Origin: Heterohyrax brucei | Taxonomy: Eukaryota; Chordata; Mammalia; Hyracoidea; Procaviidae | Direction of reading: 5' to 3' | Length of the DNA: 64,000 nucleotides | NCBI GenBank assembly: GCA_028571685.1 | Contig: CM053162.1 | Span: 44,736,851-44,800,850 of the forward strand | Shown: positions 44,603 to 57,358 of the stretch, piece by piece | Layout of the letters: each line of letters opens with the position of its first letter | Position numbering within the stretch: position 1 is the stretch's first letter | The notes under the pieces: model-generated | Databases searched by the model: none | The model's input: the letters and a program-made list of their open reading frames with translations, nothing else | Told to the model about the DNA's origin: nothing | Program-made: the position numbers and the translations under genes

Positions 44603-45639
44603 CCCCAAGTAACGGTTCATAAGATAGCAAAAAGGCATTGTTCTGTAAACCCTTTATAAAAGTTTATAAAGTTGCAAGAAGATACTAACAAGATAGTTGT
44701 GGATTTCCTATCTCCTATTCTTTCCATCTTTCATACTTTCCCCTCATCCCAATCTAGCACAGAAAAACTAAGTTTTAGGATAATATTCTGAAATTGGAAG
44801 ATGCTTGAGTGTAAAACTACAGATGAGTGCTATTATTTGAAAATTGGAACAGTACAGTGTGAGTATTTTTGAAAGTTTCAAGAGAACTTAAGAGCTGAAA
44901 TGATAAAGGGAAAGGTTATGAGAGTAGGGATGATAGCATTTACTTTAATGTCCTAACTGGAGATATTTCTCTTAAAATACAGTGAAAATTATTTTATATT
45001 CTTTAAGTTCTGTTTACCAAGAGAAGTCTTTTAGAAAGTCATTGTATTTGTGCTATTTTAAGTAGTTAATGGCTCAAAACAGATGTGGGGCTGGAAAATA
45101 AGGGAAGCATAGATGCATGGTCCTGTAGATCCTAATTTACAGTGATTTAAAAACAAAACGAAAAAACAAACCTGGAAAAACAGGTAACAAGAAGAATGAG
45201 TAATACTGCCTAGGGCTTGTATGTATGTGCTGGCAAGTTACGGGTGTTTAAGTAGCTTTCAATTTAAAAACAAAACATTACAAGCACTGACATTTGAAAA
45301 AAACTTAAGTCTCAACTCTTGACTTACAAACTATATACCAAAGTAAAGGTTCTGTACCACCAGAATGATCAAGAAACCTGTATATAGTTTTCAGACTTGT
45401 TCACTTGTTAGCCAAGATTCTAAGCAAAGTATTTTGTTTTCCAAATATCTAGGTATAGTTGTTGCTGGAAGGCTATATTTTTGTAAGCCCAAGAAGTATC
45501 TATCATGTGGTTGAGCCACTTTCTTGATATACCGGAATATCTTTTGTCCAGGTTTTAATATTTCTCTTATGTTCAGGATTACATTTTAAAAAGTGAGCAT
45601 TACAGAATTCAGTAAAATTTTGCTGAAGATAATTCAGTA
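44603..45639. other. Unassigned interval
   Basis: No gene or named repeat recognised in about 1 kb. Confidence 0.5.
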
Positions 45640-46622
45640 ACATTTACAGCAGTACATCAGTAGAAATCCAAACCAAATTCACCAGAGGATGTAGAATGAG
45701 GGATATCATTGCTGATGTCAGATGGGTCATGGATGAAAGCAGAGAATACCAAAAGGATGCGAATTCTGGGACACTTAATTGTGCTCATGCAGAACCTGTA
45801 CACAGTCCAAGAAGCTGGACTATATGAAGAATGGCATCAGGTTTTGAGGAAGATTCATTAACAACCTGCGTGATGTACAGCTGCCCTAGTCTTGGTTACT
45901 GACAGTGAAGTGGACCTGAAGCACTTAACTGATGGATGGAGATCACAGACCACGGCCTTCAGTATGGATTACATCTCAACATAAAGAAAACAGAAATTTT
46001 CACAACTGGGCTAGTAAGCAATGTCATGATAAATAGAGAAAGGATTGAGGTTGTCAAGGATTTCATTTTACTTGGATCCGCAATCAATGCCCATGGAAAC
46101 AGAAGGCAAGATGTCTGCTGACATTGCATTGGGCAGATCTGCTGTGAAAGACATCTTTAAAGTGTTAAAAAGCAAAGATGTCACTTACAGAACTGTGGTG
46201 TGCCTGATCCAATCCATGGCGTGCATGTGGAAGCTGGCCAGTGAATAAGGAAGACTGAAGAAGAATTGACATGTTTGAATTACAGTGCTGGTGAAGAATA
46301 CTGAATATACCATGGACTGCCAGGAGAATGAACAGATCTATCTTGGAAAAAGTACAGCTATAAAAAAAGATGACAAGATTTTGCCTCATGTTCTTTGGGT
46401 ATGGTATCAGGAGGGATCAGTCTCTGGAGAAGAACATCATGCTAGGTAAAGTGGAGAACAAAAAAGAGAAGGAACCTCAACATGATGGACTGACATCATG
46501 GCTGTCACATGAGGCTCACCCATAACAGTGGTGAGGATGGTATATGACCAGGCAGTGTTTTTTTCTGTTGTATGCTGGGTAAATATGAGCTGGAGTCAAC
46601 TCAATGACACTTAACAACAATG
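45640..46622 (+). mobile_element. RTE 3' half, internally deleted
   Basis: Plus strand: CAGCAGTACATCAGTAG opens the RT part. Frame 45936-46121 reads LNIKKTEIFTTGLVSNVMIN and VVKDFILLGSAINAHG. 46375-46620 is the RTE terminus ending GACACTTAACAACAA. Compared with 57359-60432 a central RT part is missing. Confidence 0.75.
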
Positions 46623-46776
46623 TGGAGTTAGTTTCTCAAGGATCTCCCATAATTTCTAACCCCACCCCCTCCATCTTTTCTTTGAAGAACTTCCTTTAAA
46701 ATTCACCTATTTTTGAAAGACTTACTTCAGGGCTTTTCCAAGTTTCTGTGGTAGCTGGTTTTATGTTAAATAACCT

Positions 46777-46878
46777 CAGCCAAAGCCAAGTGCCATCAAG
46801 TAGGATCCGAGTCATGGCAACCCTAGAGGCCAGGGTAGAACTGCCCTCTAGAGTATTCAAGGAGTTTGTGCTATTTAC
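46777..46878 (-). mobile_element. AfroSINE 3' fragment
   Basis: Antisense tail and central module only (GTGCCATCAAGTAGGATCC, then GTAGAACTGCCCTCTAG). Confidence 0.65.
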
Positions 46879-46969
46879 CTTAGGGAGATACTTTGGAAGA
46901 TTCATGGGTTAATGCATTCTTATACTCAATTATTTAAAAGCACATTCGTTGAATAAAATTGAAAAAACA

Positions 46970-47395
46970 GAAAAATATAAAACTTTATTCACAGTCCCAC
47001 CAGCCATACAAAACTATGATTTAACACACTGGTATATTTGCTTCATTCCCTTTTTTTCCCCTATACCTTTTTTTTTTTTTTAAAAAAAAAAAACAACAGT
47101 TGTAATTGCATGTATAATACTCTTTTCTTTTTGATTCACTAAAACACTTTCTGTGCTCCTGCAGTCTTTGATTTTAATGATTGAATTTTATTCCAACAAA
47201 TATAATTTTACTTGATCATAGTTTTTGTTATATATTATTTCCACTTTCTTCCATTTTATAAAGATTCATGAACATTCTCAGCCATAAATTTTTTTTTTTT
47301 GTACTTAGGATTATTTCCTTGGTATAAAGCACAGACAAAATTATTGGATCAAAAGTTCATGCAGTTTTAAGCCTCTGAATAAACATTGTTGAATT
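46970..47395 (-). mobile_element. Old L1 ORF2/3' UTR remnant (L1M-like)
   Basis: The antisense module GGATTATTTCCTTGGTATAA with AATTATTGGATCAAAAG matches the old L1M ORF2 end. It contains a T14/A12 tract at 47069-47094. Confidence 0.5.
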
Positions 47396-47914
47396 GTTAG
47401 TTGTAATTAACTTTTGAAGGGAATAGTCTACAAATAATAACATAATTATGGATAAATATCTTTTACTAGATGAGTTGTGATGTGAAATAACTTTTTGTGG
47501 TCTGAGTGAGCAGTGGTAGGTCATCACTTGCTTTGTTTCTTGCCTAGTTTGGGAGGTGATTTTGCTTGGTAATGGGAAGTTGTGGTTCCAAGGGAGTCTG
47601 ATTTTCATTTCATTCTGTATTGAAATTGTTCTCACCCCTGACTAAATAAAGCTACATGTTAATTCCTGTAGTAATTTACAGTGACAAAAGAATTTTCCAT
47701 GGTGCTTCATTTGATTTCTTCATATGGTTAAGTACATTTTCTGAGCCGCACCCTATTGCTGTTACCTAATGTTGGGTGATACCAGGTCACTTTCTTTAAA
47801 TGTACATAGACTTTCATAAGCAGATTGTGCAGACAAGTTAAAGTTTGCTTTTCTACAAACTGCATTCTGACCTGTTACTGACTTAATACAGACTTTCTGA
47901 AAAATATATTAAGC
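47396..47914. other. Unassigned interval
   Basis: No gene or named repeat recognised. The minus-strand frame 47635-47357 has no motif. Confidence 0.45.
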
Positions 47915-49249
47915 TTGAAATGAAAGTTTACAGTGCAAATAGTTTCTAATTCAAAAATTCACACAAATCATTTTGTGACATTGGTTGCACTCCACACAAC
48001 GTGTCAGCACTCTCCCCATTTCCACCTCAGGTTACCTGTGTCCATTCGTCCAGTTTTCCTGTCCCTTCCTGCCTTCTCATGTTTGCTTTTGAGTAGGTGT
48101 TGCCCATTTGGTTGTCTTGATTGAACTAAGAAGCAAATTCCTTACATGTGTTGTTTTATAGGTCTGTCTAATCCTTGGCTGAAAGGAGGGCTTCACGTGC
48201 CTTCAATTCTGAGTTAGCAGGGAGTCTAGGGAGTATAATCTCAGGGATTTCTCTAGTCTGTCTGAGACCAGTAAGTCTGTTTTTTTTTTTTTTTTTGGTG
48301 AATGAATTTTGTTTTGCATATTTCTTCTGCTCTGTTTGGACCCTCTGTTGTGATCTCTGTCAGAGCTGTCAGCTGTGGTAGCTGGGCACCATATAGCTCT
48401 TCTGGGCTCAGGCTGGTGGAGACCGTAGTTCATGTGGTCAGTGTGGTTCATGTGGTCCTTTGTGTCTTTGGTTTTCTTCATGCTCCTTTGCTCCAGATGG
48501 GATGGGACCAATAAAGTATATCTTCATTGGCTGCTGCAAACTCTTAAGACTGCATATACTACTCACCAAAGTAGGAGGTAAAACATTTTCTTTATGAATT
48601 ATGTTATGCTGCTTGACATAAGTGTCCTCCAAAACCATGGTCCCTGGCCCTTGGACATCTTGTGTTGACTTCCTTTGTATTGTATGTTATCTCTCCTTTC
48701 ACCAATGATGTAGTAAAAGTGGGTATGCATATATCTGTTCATGTGATGGTTATTACTTTCCTAGGATACAATCCTAGTGGGACTGCTGAATCATGTGGTA
48801 TTTCTATTCCTAACTTTTTAAAGAGGGACCATGTAATTGTCCATAGTGGTTGTACCATTTTACATCCCACCAGCAGTGTATGAGAGTTCTAGTTTTCCCA
48901 CAACCCCTCAAACATTTGTTACTTGTCTTTTTGATGTGTGCCAGTAATGTCAGACTGAGATAGTATCTCATTGTGTTTTGATTTGCATTTCTCTAAGGGT
49001 TGTTCGCTGACAGAATATCTTTGATGAAGTTTCTCTTCATATCTTTGGCCCAATTTTTAATTGGATTATGTGTCTTTTTGTTGTTAAGGTGTGAAAGTAT
49101 TCTACACATTTTAGAGATTAGACCCTTGTTGGATACGTCTTAGGAAAAAAAAGCTTTCCAAGTTTGTAGTTCTCATTTTACTCTTTGGTGAAGTCTTTTG
49201 ATGAGCTTAAGTGGAAGTGGTTAATTTTTAGGAGCTTCCAGTTACCTAG
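47915..49249 (-). mobile_element. L1 3' UTR plus ORF2 C-terminus, part 1
   Basis: A 3' UTR of about 700 bp of the same type as 9235, then the ORF2 C-terminus at 48650-49249. A MaLR-like LTR inserted at 49250 and ORF2 resumes at 49688. Confidence 0.65.
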
Positions 49250-49687
49250 TATCATGGATTGAATTGTGTCCTCCAAAAAATGTGTATCAGTTTGGCTGGG
49301 TCATGATTCCCAGTATTGTGTGATTTTTCCTATGTTTTGTGAATCCTGACTCCATGATGTTAATGAGGGACAATAGGAGGCAGTGTACAAGCTTGGATTG
49401 TGTTGAGGGATCTTTTGGGACATTAAAAAAAAGTGAGCAGAGAGACTGGGGCAACCTTCAAATCACTAAGAAAACAGTGCCAGGAGCCGAGCATGTCCTT
49501 TGGACTCAGGGTCCCTGTATAGAGAAGTTTGTAGTCTGGGGGGAAGATTGATGAGAAGGCTGACAGATGAAGTCTTCCTCTGGAGCTGGTGTGCTGAATT
49601 TAGACTTTAAGCTACTTGACTGAAGAAATAAATTTCTCTTTGTTAAAGCCATCCACATACAGTATTTCTGTTACAGCAGCACTAGAC
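49250..49687 (+). mobile_element. Afrotherian MaLR-like LTR, copy 4, inserted in L1
   Basis: It begins TATCATGGATTGAATTGTG and is colinear with copies 2 and 3. The final segment after GCAGCACTAGA is missing. L1 ORF2 is continuous across it. Confidence 0.7.
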
Positions 49688-50525
49688 TTTAGTTTATCTT
49701 CTGGATGTTTGTACATTGTTAGTTATGGTTTGCGTTGTATTTGTGCCATGTATTCGGGTCCCTAGCATTTTTTCCATGATCTTTTTATTTTGGGTTTTAT
49801 ATTTAGGTCTTGATTCATCTAGAGTTAGTTTTTGTGTGGTATGAAGTATGAGTTCTGTTTTTTTTTTTTTTACAAATGGAAAGTGAAATTTTGCCAGCAG
49901 CATTTATTAGAATGACTGTGTTTTCCCCTGTTTAATGGACTTTAGTTCTTTGTCAATGATCAGCTGACCATGAGTGGATTGAGTTACATCTGCGTTCTCT
50001 GTTACGTTCCATTGGCCTGTGTTTCTGGCATTGTACCAGAAGCAGGCTGTACAGTAGGTTCTGAGATCAGGTAGTGTGAGGCCTCCTCCTTTGTTCTTTT
50101 ACTTCCAGTAATCCTTTATCTTTCCATGTAAAATTGCTGATCAGTTTTTCCAGCTCATTAAAGAATGCTGTTTGTATTTTGATTGAGACTGCATTGTATC
50201 TGTAGAATGCTTTAGCTAGAACTGTTATTTTCATGATGTTGAGTCTTCCTATCCATGAGAATGGTATGTTTTCCATTTACGTAGATTTCTTTTGGTTTCT
50301 TGCAATACTGTTTTATAGTGTGTTTGATAATAGATTTATTCATACATATTTTATTTTGGGGGGCTGTTACAAATAGCACTGTTGTCTTGATTTTGTTTTT
50401 GAAGTTCTCTTTGCTGTATAGGAATCCCATTAATTTTTGGGGGGGTTCTCTGTAGTATCATCTTCTGCAAACAGAGACAGTTTTACTTCTTCTTTTCTAA
50501 TTTGGATGTCTTTTATTTCTTTTTT
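49688..50525 (-). mobile_element. L1 ORF2, part 2
   Basis: The minus-strand frame 50276-50067 reads MENIPFSWIGRLNIMKITVL and FFNELEKLISNFTWKDK, the L1 ORF2 stretch after the RT core. It ends at 50525 against a plus-strand L1. Confidence 0.7.
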
Positions 50526-51540
50526 TTTAGTCAATGATTTCTTAAGCTACAAAACGAATACCATAAAGGACAAGTGGTACATTCTTATCTTTAATGTTGT
50601 TAAATTTCTCTTCATCAACCAGAAAGATAGAAAAGAGACAAGCAACAAACTGGGAGAAGTTATTTATAAGACTGACAAAAGATTAGCACCTAGAATCTAT
50701 AAAGAACTCGTACAAATCAGTGAGAAAAAGGCACAGAATCCAGTAGAAAAATGAGTGAAAGACAGGAATAGGCATTTTAGGGAAGAAGAAACACAAATGA
50801 CCATAAAACAATGACAAGATGTTCAGCTTCATTATTAATCAAGAAAATGTAAACTAAGCCTCAATAAGATACTTGATAGCAACAAAGATGGCAGAAATCT
50901 AAAAATACGACAATAAGAAATGTTGGCAAGATTGTGGAACATGGTCTGTCTTATACTTGGCTGAGGGGATATAAAGTAGTAAAACTACTTTGAAAAAAAT
51001 TAGAATTATTTATTACAATTAAAGGTATGTATCACAAGTGATCAGAAATTTCCTTCCTAACCATATATCTTAGGGAAATGTAGGAGGATGGTCATAGTAA
51101 CATTGTTTGCAATAGTAATCAAGAAATAACCTAAGTATGCATTACAGCAGAGTAGATGAATAAATTATTTATTGAGTGCTGCATTGTACACCTTTGAAAA
51201 TGAATACACTTACACACTGACACTTATGAATTCCAGAAACATAAATGTTAAGTGATTAAAAAGCATGTAACAAGAAGCATATACTATATTTCCATTTATA
51301 TAAAGTTCAAACAGATAAAAAAACATTGTTATTTAAGGATGAAGTCACTTGTAGGAAAACCATAAAGACAAGCAAAAGAAAGACTGACACAAAATTTAGG
51401 AGTTTGAGAATAGCTGGAAGAGGAGGAATGCAGTTGGATCACCAGGAGACTTTAAAGGTAAATTACTTGTATTGTTGATAAGCATCATTGGATGGTGAGG
51501 TTATAGGTGATTTTCTTTTCTTTTTTTCTAGCTTTACAAA
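50526..51540 (+). mobile_element. Old L1 (L1M-like) ORF2 C-terminus and 3' UTR
   Basis: The plus-strand frame 50437-50754 contains KDRKETSNKLGEVIYKTDKR and LVQISEKKAQNPVEK. Further decayed ORF2 and 3' UTR follow to about 51540. It is older than the antisense L1 it abuts. Confidence 0.6.
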
Positions 51541-51589
51541 TTTGTATATATCTATGGTTTTCAGGGAAACAGTATTTTGTAGGAATGTC

Positions 51590-51965
51590 TCTAGTGCCGT
51601 GTCTCTCGAATGAAGGTAATTTTGCCACCTGCCACTTCACTCTCCCAAGGGACAGTTGACAGTGTCTAAAGACATTATTTAGGAAACCTTGGTGGCATAG
51701 TGGTTAAGTGCTATGGCTCCTAACTAAAAGGTCAGCAGTTCAAACCCACCAGGCGCTCCTTGGAAACTCAATGGGGCAGTTCTACTTGGTCTGTAGTACT
51801 GCTATGTGTCTGAATTGACTTGATGGCAGTGGGTTTGATTTCGGTAGAGACATTATTTGAGTGGCTTCAACTTCCATCTAGTGGGTAGAAGCCATGGATG
51901 CTGCTAAAATAATCCTACAGTGCACAGGCTGTCCCACAACAGAAGTTACCTGGCCAGAATGTCAG
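51590..51965. mobile_element. MER5A-like hAT MITE interrupted by an AfroSINE
   Basis: The left part (51590-51680) and right part (51859-51965: CATCTAGTGGGTAGAAGCC, GCTGCTAAAATAATCCTACA) together match a common hAT-Charlie MITE. The AfroSINE sits between them. Confidence 0.6.
51681..51847 (+). mobile_element. AfroSINE with perfect 11-bp TSD
   Basis: A complete SINE flanked by AGACATTATTT at 51670-51680 and 51848-51858. Confidence 0.95.
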
Positions 51966-51984
51966 TCGTATCCAGGGTTGAAAG

Positions 51985-52212
51985 AACTTGCTCTAGAGCC
52001 AGACTGTTTATTTGTAAACTCCACCGTGACACTTTAGAAGTTGTATGACTATAGGGAAGTTACTTGATCTCTGTGCCTCAGTTTCAATGTTTATAAAATG
52101 GGACTAATAGGGGTATCTACTTTATAGGACTATTATGAGAATGAACTGATTTAAGCTTCTAAAGTGTCAGCCATATAGTAAGCCCTTGATAAATATTAGT
52201 AATTATTTTTTT
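51985..52212 (+). mobile_element. MIR SINE
   Basis: Core order: GAAGTTACTTGATCTCTGTG, CCTCAGTTTCAATGTTTATA, AATGGGACTAATAG and GTAAGCCCTTGATAAATATT. Confidence 0.75.
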
Positions 52213-52572
52213 ATAGTTAAGGGAAAAAAATTAAAGACACATACTTTTAAAACTCTACTTTGAAATGTATGAAAATTTTGGATGAGAAATACCTTTGCAA
52301 GAAATAAGAACAGGGTATATTAATCTGTATCTTACATATATTTAATAACAATTCCTAAACAAGAAACTAGAGTGCCGAACAAAAAGGGTGTGTTAGTGTT
52401 AACCTGAACTAATTTTGTAGTAATAGCTGAACTCTAACACTCTGACAATTAGGTTAAGGTAACTATCCTGTACTTCAGTGCATAACGTAATGTTTGTCCT
52501 ATACTGTATAAAAACCCACAAAGAATGTCAGGACCCAAATTTCTGTTCTCAAAACGTAATAGTGGCAAAATA

Positions 52573-53123
52573 CAAGGACTGCCAGTTAAGTTCGTGAACT
52601 CATCCTACAAAAAGTGCTACATATCTCGTTGCTGAGTATCACTGTGGTCACTTTTGAAGTGCTTCACTTGGGAAGCTATGCACCAGTGCCTAGTCTACCC
52701 TTCAAAGCAATTTTGGAACTCTCTTTCTGGAATGGCCATCAGAGTTAGCACTGTATTACCCTTGATGTTCTGAATGTCATCAAAATATCTTCCTTTCAAT
52801 ATTTCCTTTATCTCTGCATAAAGAAAAAAGTCATTGGGGGACAGATCTGGTGAGTAGGTAGGGTGTTCAATACAGTTATTTGTTTACTGGCTAAAACTCC
52901 ATCACAAACAACTAGACAGTTAAGTTTGTGAACTTCCCACTGTGCCATCGGGTGCAATGGCTATTCCAGGAAGAGTTCCACAGTTTGATGGGTGGACTTA
53001 GGCACTGTCAGTGGTGTATAGCTTCTTAAGGGGAGTACTTCAAAGGTAACCGTAGTGATATTAGGCAGTAAGGTATGTAGCACATAGAACAATTAAGTTT
53101 GCAGACTTAACTGTCAGACCTCA
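52573..53123 (-). mobile_element. Mariner-type transposon with inverted arms (MITE-like)
   Basis: The ends are imperfect inverted repeats (CAAGGACTGCCAGTTAAG at the left; TGAGGTCTGACAGTTAAG read from the right) flanked by TA at 52571-52572 and 53124-53125. On the minus strand, 52745-52880 encodes SPDLSPNDFFLYAEIKEILK, then GRYFDDIQNIKGN. This is the mariner transposase C-terminal block with the last catalytic Asp in a D34D-like context. The right arm (about 52960-53123) is an inverted copy of the left arm, so the transposase N-terminus is gone and the copy is non-autonomous. A third end-like sequence lies at 52914-52935. Confidence 0.8.
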
Positions 53124-53125
53124 TA

Positions 53126-53302
53126 AGTATAAAATAAAATCTTCCATTTTAACCCTCTTGAGTGTATAATCCAGTGGCATTATATTCACAGTGTTGCACA
53201 ACTGTCACCATCCTAAGCAGACACTCTTGTACCTCTTAAGCAATAACTTCCCATTCTCCTCTCTCCTCAGCACCTGACAGCCTATAAATTGCTTAATGTA
53301 TC
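53126..53302 (-). mobile_element. L1M-like 3' UTR, part 1
   Basis: The antisense module CCATTTTAACCCTCTTGAGT, then GTTGCACAACTGTCACCATC, is typical of old L1 ends. The ORF2 end resumes at 53779 beyond an LTR. Confidence 0.6.
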
Positions 53303-53778
53303 TGCCTAGTCATCTAGTGCTGTTGTAACAAATACCACAAGTAGATGGCTTCAACAAAAAGAAATTTATTCTCTTATGGTCTAATAGGCTAGAAAGTCTT
53401 AGGGAAGACTTTTTTTCTCTGTCTACTCTGGAGGAAAGTCCTTGTCATGGATCTTCCTTTGGTCTAGGATTATCCCAGTGCAGGAACCTTAGGTCTGAAG
53501 GACACACTCTGCTCCTGCCACTGCTTTCTTTGTATGAGCTCCCCCTATCTCTCTCTGTTCACTTCCTCTCTCATATCTCAAGAGTCTGGCTTAAGACAGT
53601 GTTAATCTTGTAGATCTGATTAATATAACTGCCACTAATCCACCTCATTACATCGTAGTAACAGAATTTACAATCGCCGGAGATTACATTAGATGACAAA
53701 ATGATAAACAATCATTACAATACAGTCATGGCCTAACCAAGTAGGCACATTTTCAAGGAACACACTTCACCCATGACA
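53303..53778 (-). mobile_element. Afrotherian MaLR-like solo LTR, copy 5
   Basis: On the minus strand it begins TGTCATGGGTGAAGTGTG and ends GACTAGGCA, colinear with copy 1. It splits an old L1. Confidence 0.7.
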
Positions 53779-53960
53779 TGAATATACGACGTTTCGTTTA
53801 TCATTCATTTGTTGATGGACACTTGGGTTGTCTCCACCTTATGGCTATTGTGAATAATGCTTCAGTGACCATTGGTCTGCAAGTATCTGTCTGAGTCTCT
53901 GATTTGGATTCTGTTTTTTGGAACACAGTTTCTTGATTGGCACTCACGAACACTCATTTA
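53779..53960 (-). mobile_element. L1M-like ORF2 C-terminus, part 2
   Basis: The antisense TTGTTGATGGACACTTGGG and TATTGTGAATAATGCTTCAG modules are the L1 ORF2 C-terminal region. Confidence 0.6.
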
Positions 53961-54261
53961 TCCAAGAAGATGTCTGTGAAGTTTTGATATATACCATGTT
54001 TTTCTTTAACAAGTGTTCTAAAAAGGTAAACTTAGAAAAATTATGTAAAATTTACAGTTAAGTTTAACATTTAGCAAATTGAACTAAAATAATTATAGTC
54101 AACTGTTAATATGGGATATTTGCCTCCAGACAAATCAAAGTTTTTTTCCATTGTTTAATCTTCAGTATAGATATGTACATAAAGAAGTAGACTGAAGCCA
54201 TGATGTTGATAGTTACTATCATTAGCAGCTCCATATAATTAATAAAATCTACCACATACAT

Positions 54262-54425
54262 TGTCACAGTGGAGTTTTATAAAAATTCTGTCAGGTATGT
54301 GAGATAATCTCTATTTTTACAGATGAAGAACATGAGACTTAAAGAGGTGAAATGATTTGTCCAAAGTCACAATGCTAGTGATTGTCAAAATACCATTCAA
54401 ACTCAAGTCTCATACAGAATCAGTT
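54262..54425 (-). mobile_element. MIR SINE fragment
   Basis: Antisense core: TTTTTACAGATGAAGAACAT, ATTTGTCCAAAGTCACAATG. Confidence 0.65.
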
Positions 54426-54978
54426 ATTATGATAACCAGTGTGGGCTACTAATAGCATTATGGGGATTTCTCTGACTCATAACTAACCTTTTTGAAACTG
54501 GTATAAGAGGGCATTGGATCTCTCAAAATTAACTTTAGATGTGGTGTCAGATGTAGAATATATAAAGGAGTTCAGAACCCTTGGTCAGCTGTGGCTTTTA
54601 TATGTGTTATAAAAATTACACAAAAATTAAACTGTATTAGATAACTGTCATTATTATGAACCTTTTATTTTCAAACTTCCTGTTAAAAATTTCAAATATA
54701 TACGAAAGGAGAGAGAGAATGATGTATATAAGCTACTATTTTAACCATCACCCATCTTCTTCAGTTAGCAGCTCATGGCCACTCTTACTTCATCAGTACC
54801 CTTTTTATTTTCCCCTCATACTTAAAAAAATAAAAAGATAATTACAACTATGAAATACTGAAAAGTTGAAATGTTTTAGAAAGATACTTTCAGGTAGACA
54901 GCATTTCCTGAGTTTAAAATAATCACATGCAATACACCTTTCCCTTAAATGATAAAAGTATAGGAGAAAATGTGTTAC

Positions 54979-55010
54979 CTGTTCTATGTAGTCTTCTCTT
55001 AGTTCTTCTT
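54979..55010 (-). CDS. Candidate 32-nt microexon of an unidentified host gene
   Basis: On the minus strand GTGATCTTTTATTTTAG precedes, and CAG|GTAACA follows, a 32-nt stretch that reads EELREDYIEQ after two nucleotides of a split codon. Both splice sites are good matches. No repeat is recognised in the flanking 500 bp. I cannot name the protein, and short AG...GT intervals also arise by chance. Confidence 0.25.
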
Positions 55011-56871
55011 CTAAAATAAAAGATCACAATATTAATCATCCTAAAGTCTAATAAAGCACCTTAATAAAATTACTGCTAGCAACTTTTTAATTTCCTCAGT
55101 AAAATGAAAATACTTAATCAAAACTTAAAGAAATGTTGCAAGCTCAAAAACTGAAAATTCTTGGTTATTATAAAGCAACAACCAAGCCTCAAGAAAGTAT
55201 GAAAGTACCAGTTATTCTCATACACTATGACTATTATGACTAATGTCTGCAATGAAATCACGTAAGACTATGTCTACATTGTTCTGTTCCTAAAATAATA
55301 TCTTAGGATATGACAGGTAAAATTCATCTAAGTGATCAATTCTGTGTATTCAGTGTGGGTACATAGGGAACTAGGTTGAAAAGTTTTATGAGGTGTCTTT
55401 TGGCCTCAGTAGGAAGGAATTCTATAATTGATTAGTGGATACAACATTATACCCATTGGCCATGTCTCACTACTTCACTGTGGTGTGTTTAAATGAGGCA
55501 CCATCACTTAATTTTTTTATCATTGGGCTGAGAAAATAAGTGTCTTCATTGCCATAGTCTAGTTTTCTATTACTGGTAAATATTAGCTTGGCATTAATTT
55601 ACATAGTCTCATATTTGGAACAGGTCACTGTACACAATTGATAGTATTTTTAAGTTCCAGTTATGTTCTTCTTATAACAGTTATTACATACATGTCACTC
55701 ATGCTACCTTACATTATTTTCTTTGTTGATTAAGTCTACTGTCCCACATAGATGATACATTTTCTGAAGTATGATGAGCAGCACCTCATTTGTTTTGTAG
55801 TCCTTGCATCAAGTAATGCCTTCATGATGTGATTTTATTTCTCTAAAAATCATGTTACTTGTCTATTAACACTTGCTATTTGGGGGTGTTTTGTATAGTT
55901 TGGAATGTTTTATTTAGCTATATAGGTCCTAACATTTGTAGCGTGGTATAAAGTCATGCTGTGAAATCTGGATGGCAATGTTTTCTTAGCACATCTGCCT
56001 TTAGCCCAGGGTACTTTGAGTGTTACCCTCGTAGCCTTGATATTCTTGAGCTAAACAAACAACTTCACTGGAACTTTTCTTGGTAGACACTAAATGTTAC
56101 CATGTGAGTCACTGTCAGTTTTCATTGAATCTATGCCATTTGGGGCAGAAAAATTAATTTCTATAATGTTAAGATTTATGATTGAGATTCTATATGGACA
56201 TAATGTTTTGCTGAAGAGGTTGGTGTGATGAAATGACTGTCCTGATTCTGGTATTTCTTTTAAATGTATACCAGCTCTGTTCATTATTCTCATAAAATCT
56301 AGCATTACCACTTCATTTGGTTTCTTGTCAACTGTGGCAGTTCTCATCCCTTAACTATACCTGTCTTACTGTTGATCAGAAGCCCACATTGTGTGAAGGG
56401 CTGGAGAATAAATATTGACTCCACAGGACAAAGACAAAATTGAAGATATGCAAATACTTGTATAATAAGAGAGAAAACAAATTTCCACAATTTTTTTGTT
56501 TTTGAAATTCAAACTATAATAAGTGAATGTAATTTTTTGTAATACACAACTACTGATGAGAAGGGGGAAATTATTTTATAGGATAGCATTTCATTCAATT
56601 GGGGTTCTCATCAAAACTGTTAATCAAAATTCATATGTTAATGTGACCTCTAATGAGACTTTATATATTTCATCTTTGAAAATGCCTTTTCAGACAAATA
56701 CTATTAAAAACTGATATCAGTCCATGAACAGCATATATTTTATAGAGTTTTGTTAGATTCTTCTGTAATTTTAAGTTGAGCTTAGTAAGAAACATTATAA
56801 AGTCTGCAGCAAAAGCTGATTTCCAAAGCCATTCAGTTTGACAATAGCGGTAGGTGGTGGTTCTCAGAAAA
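55011..56871. other. Unassigned AT-rich interval
   Basis: 1.9 kb without recognised repeats or gene features. This repeat-poor stretch lies upstream (minus strand) of the candidate microexon. Confidence 0.5.
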
Positions 56872-57358
56872 AAATTTTTTTATTGTACTTTCAGTGAAGG
56901 TTTACAAAATAAACCAGTTTCTTATTAAATAGTACACATATTGCTTATGACATTGGGTAATAGCTCCACAGCATGTGGACACTGTCCCTTCTCAACTTCG
57001 AGTTCCTTATTACCAGCTTTCTTGTCCACTCCTGCCTTCTAATTCTTGCCTCTGGGCTGGTGTGCCCCTATAGTCTGATTCTGTTTTATGGGCCCGTCCA
57101 ATCTATGGTTGAAGGGTGAACCTCAGGAGTGACTTCACTGAAAAGGATGTCCAGGGGCCGCACTATTAGAGTTTTTCCGGTTTCTGTCATACCAGCAAAC
57201 CTAGTCTTTCTTTTTGAGTCAGAATTTTGTTCTACATTTTTCTCCTGCTCTGTCTAGGACTTTCTGTCGTGATCCATGTCAGAGCAGTCGGTGGTAGACA
57301 AGCACCACTTAGTTGTACTGGACTCAGTATGGTAGAGGCCATGGTAGACGTGGTCCAT
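56872..57358 (-). mobile_element. L1 3' UTR fragment
   Basis: T-rich start at 56875 and the same 3' UTR modules as 9235-9720. No ORF2 follows; it abuts the RTE. Confidence 0.65.
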
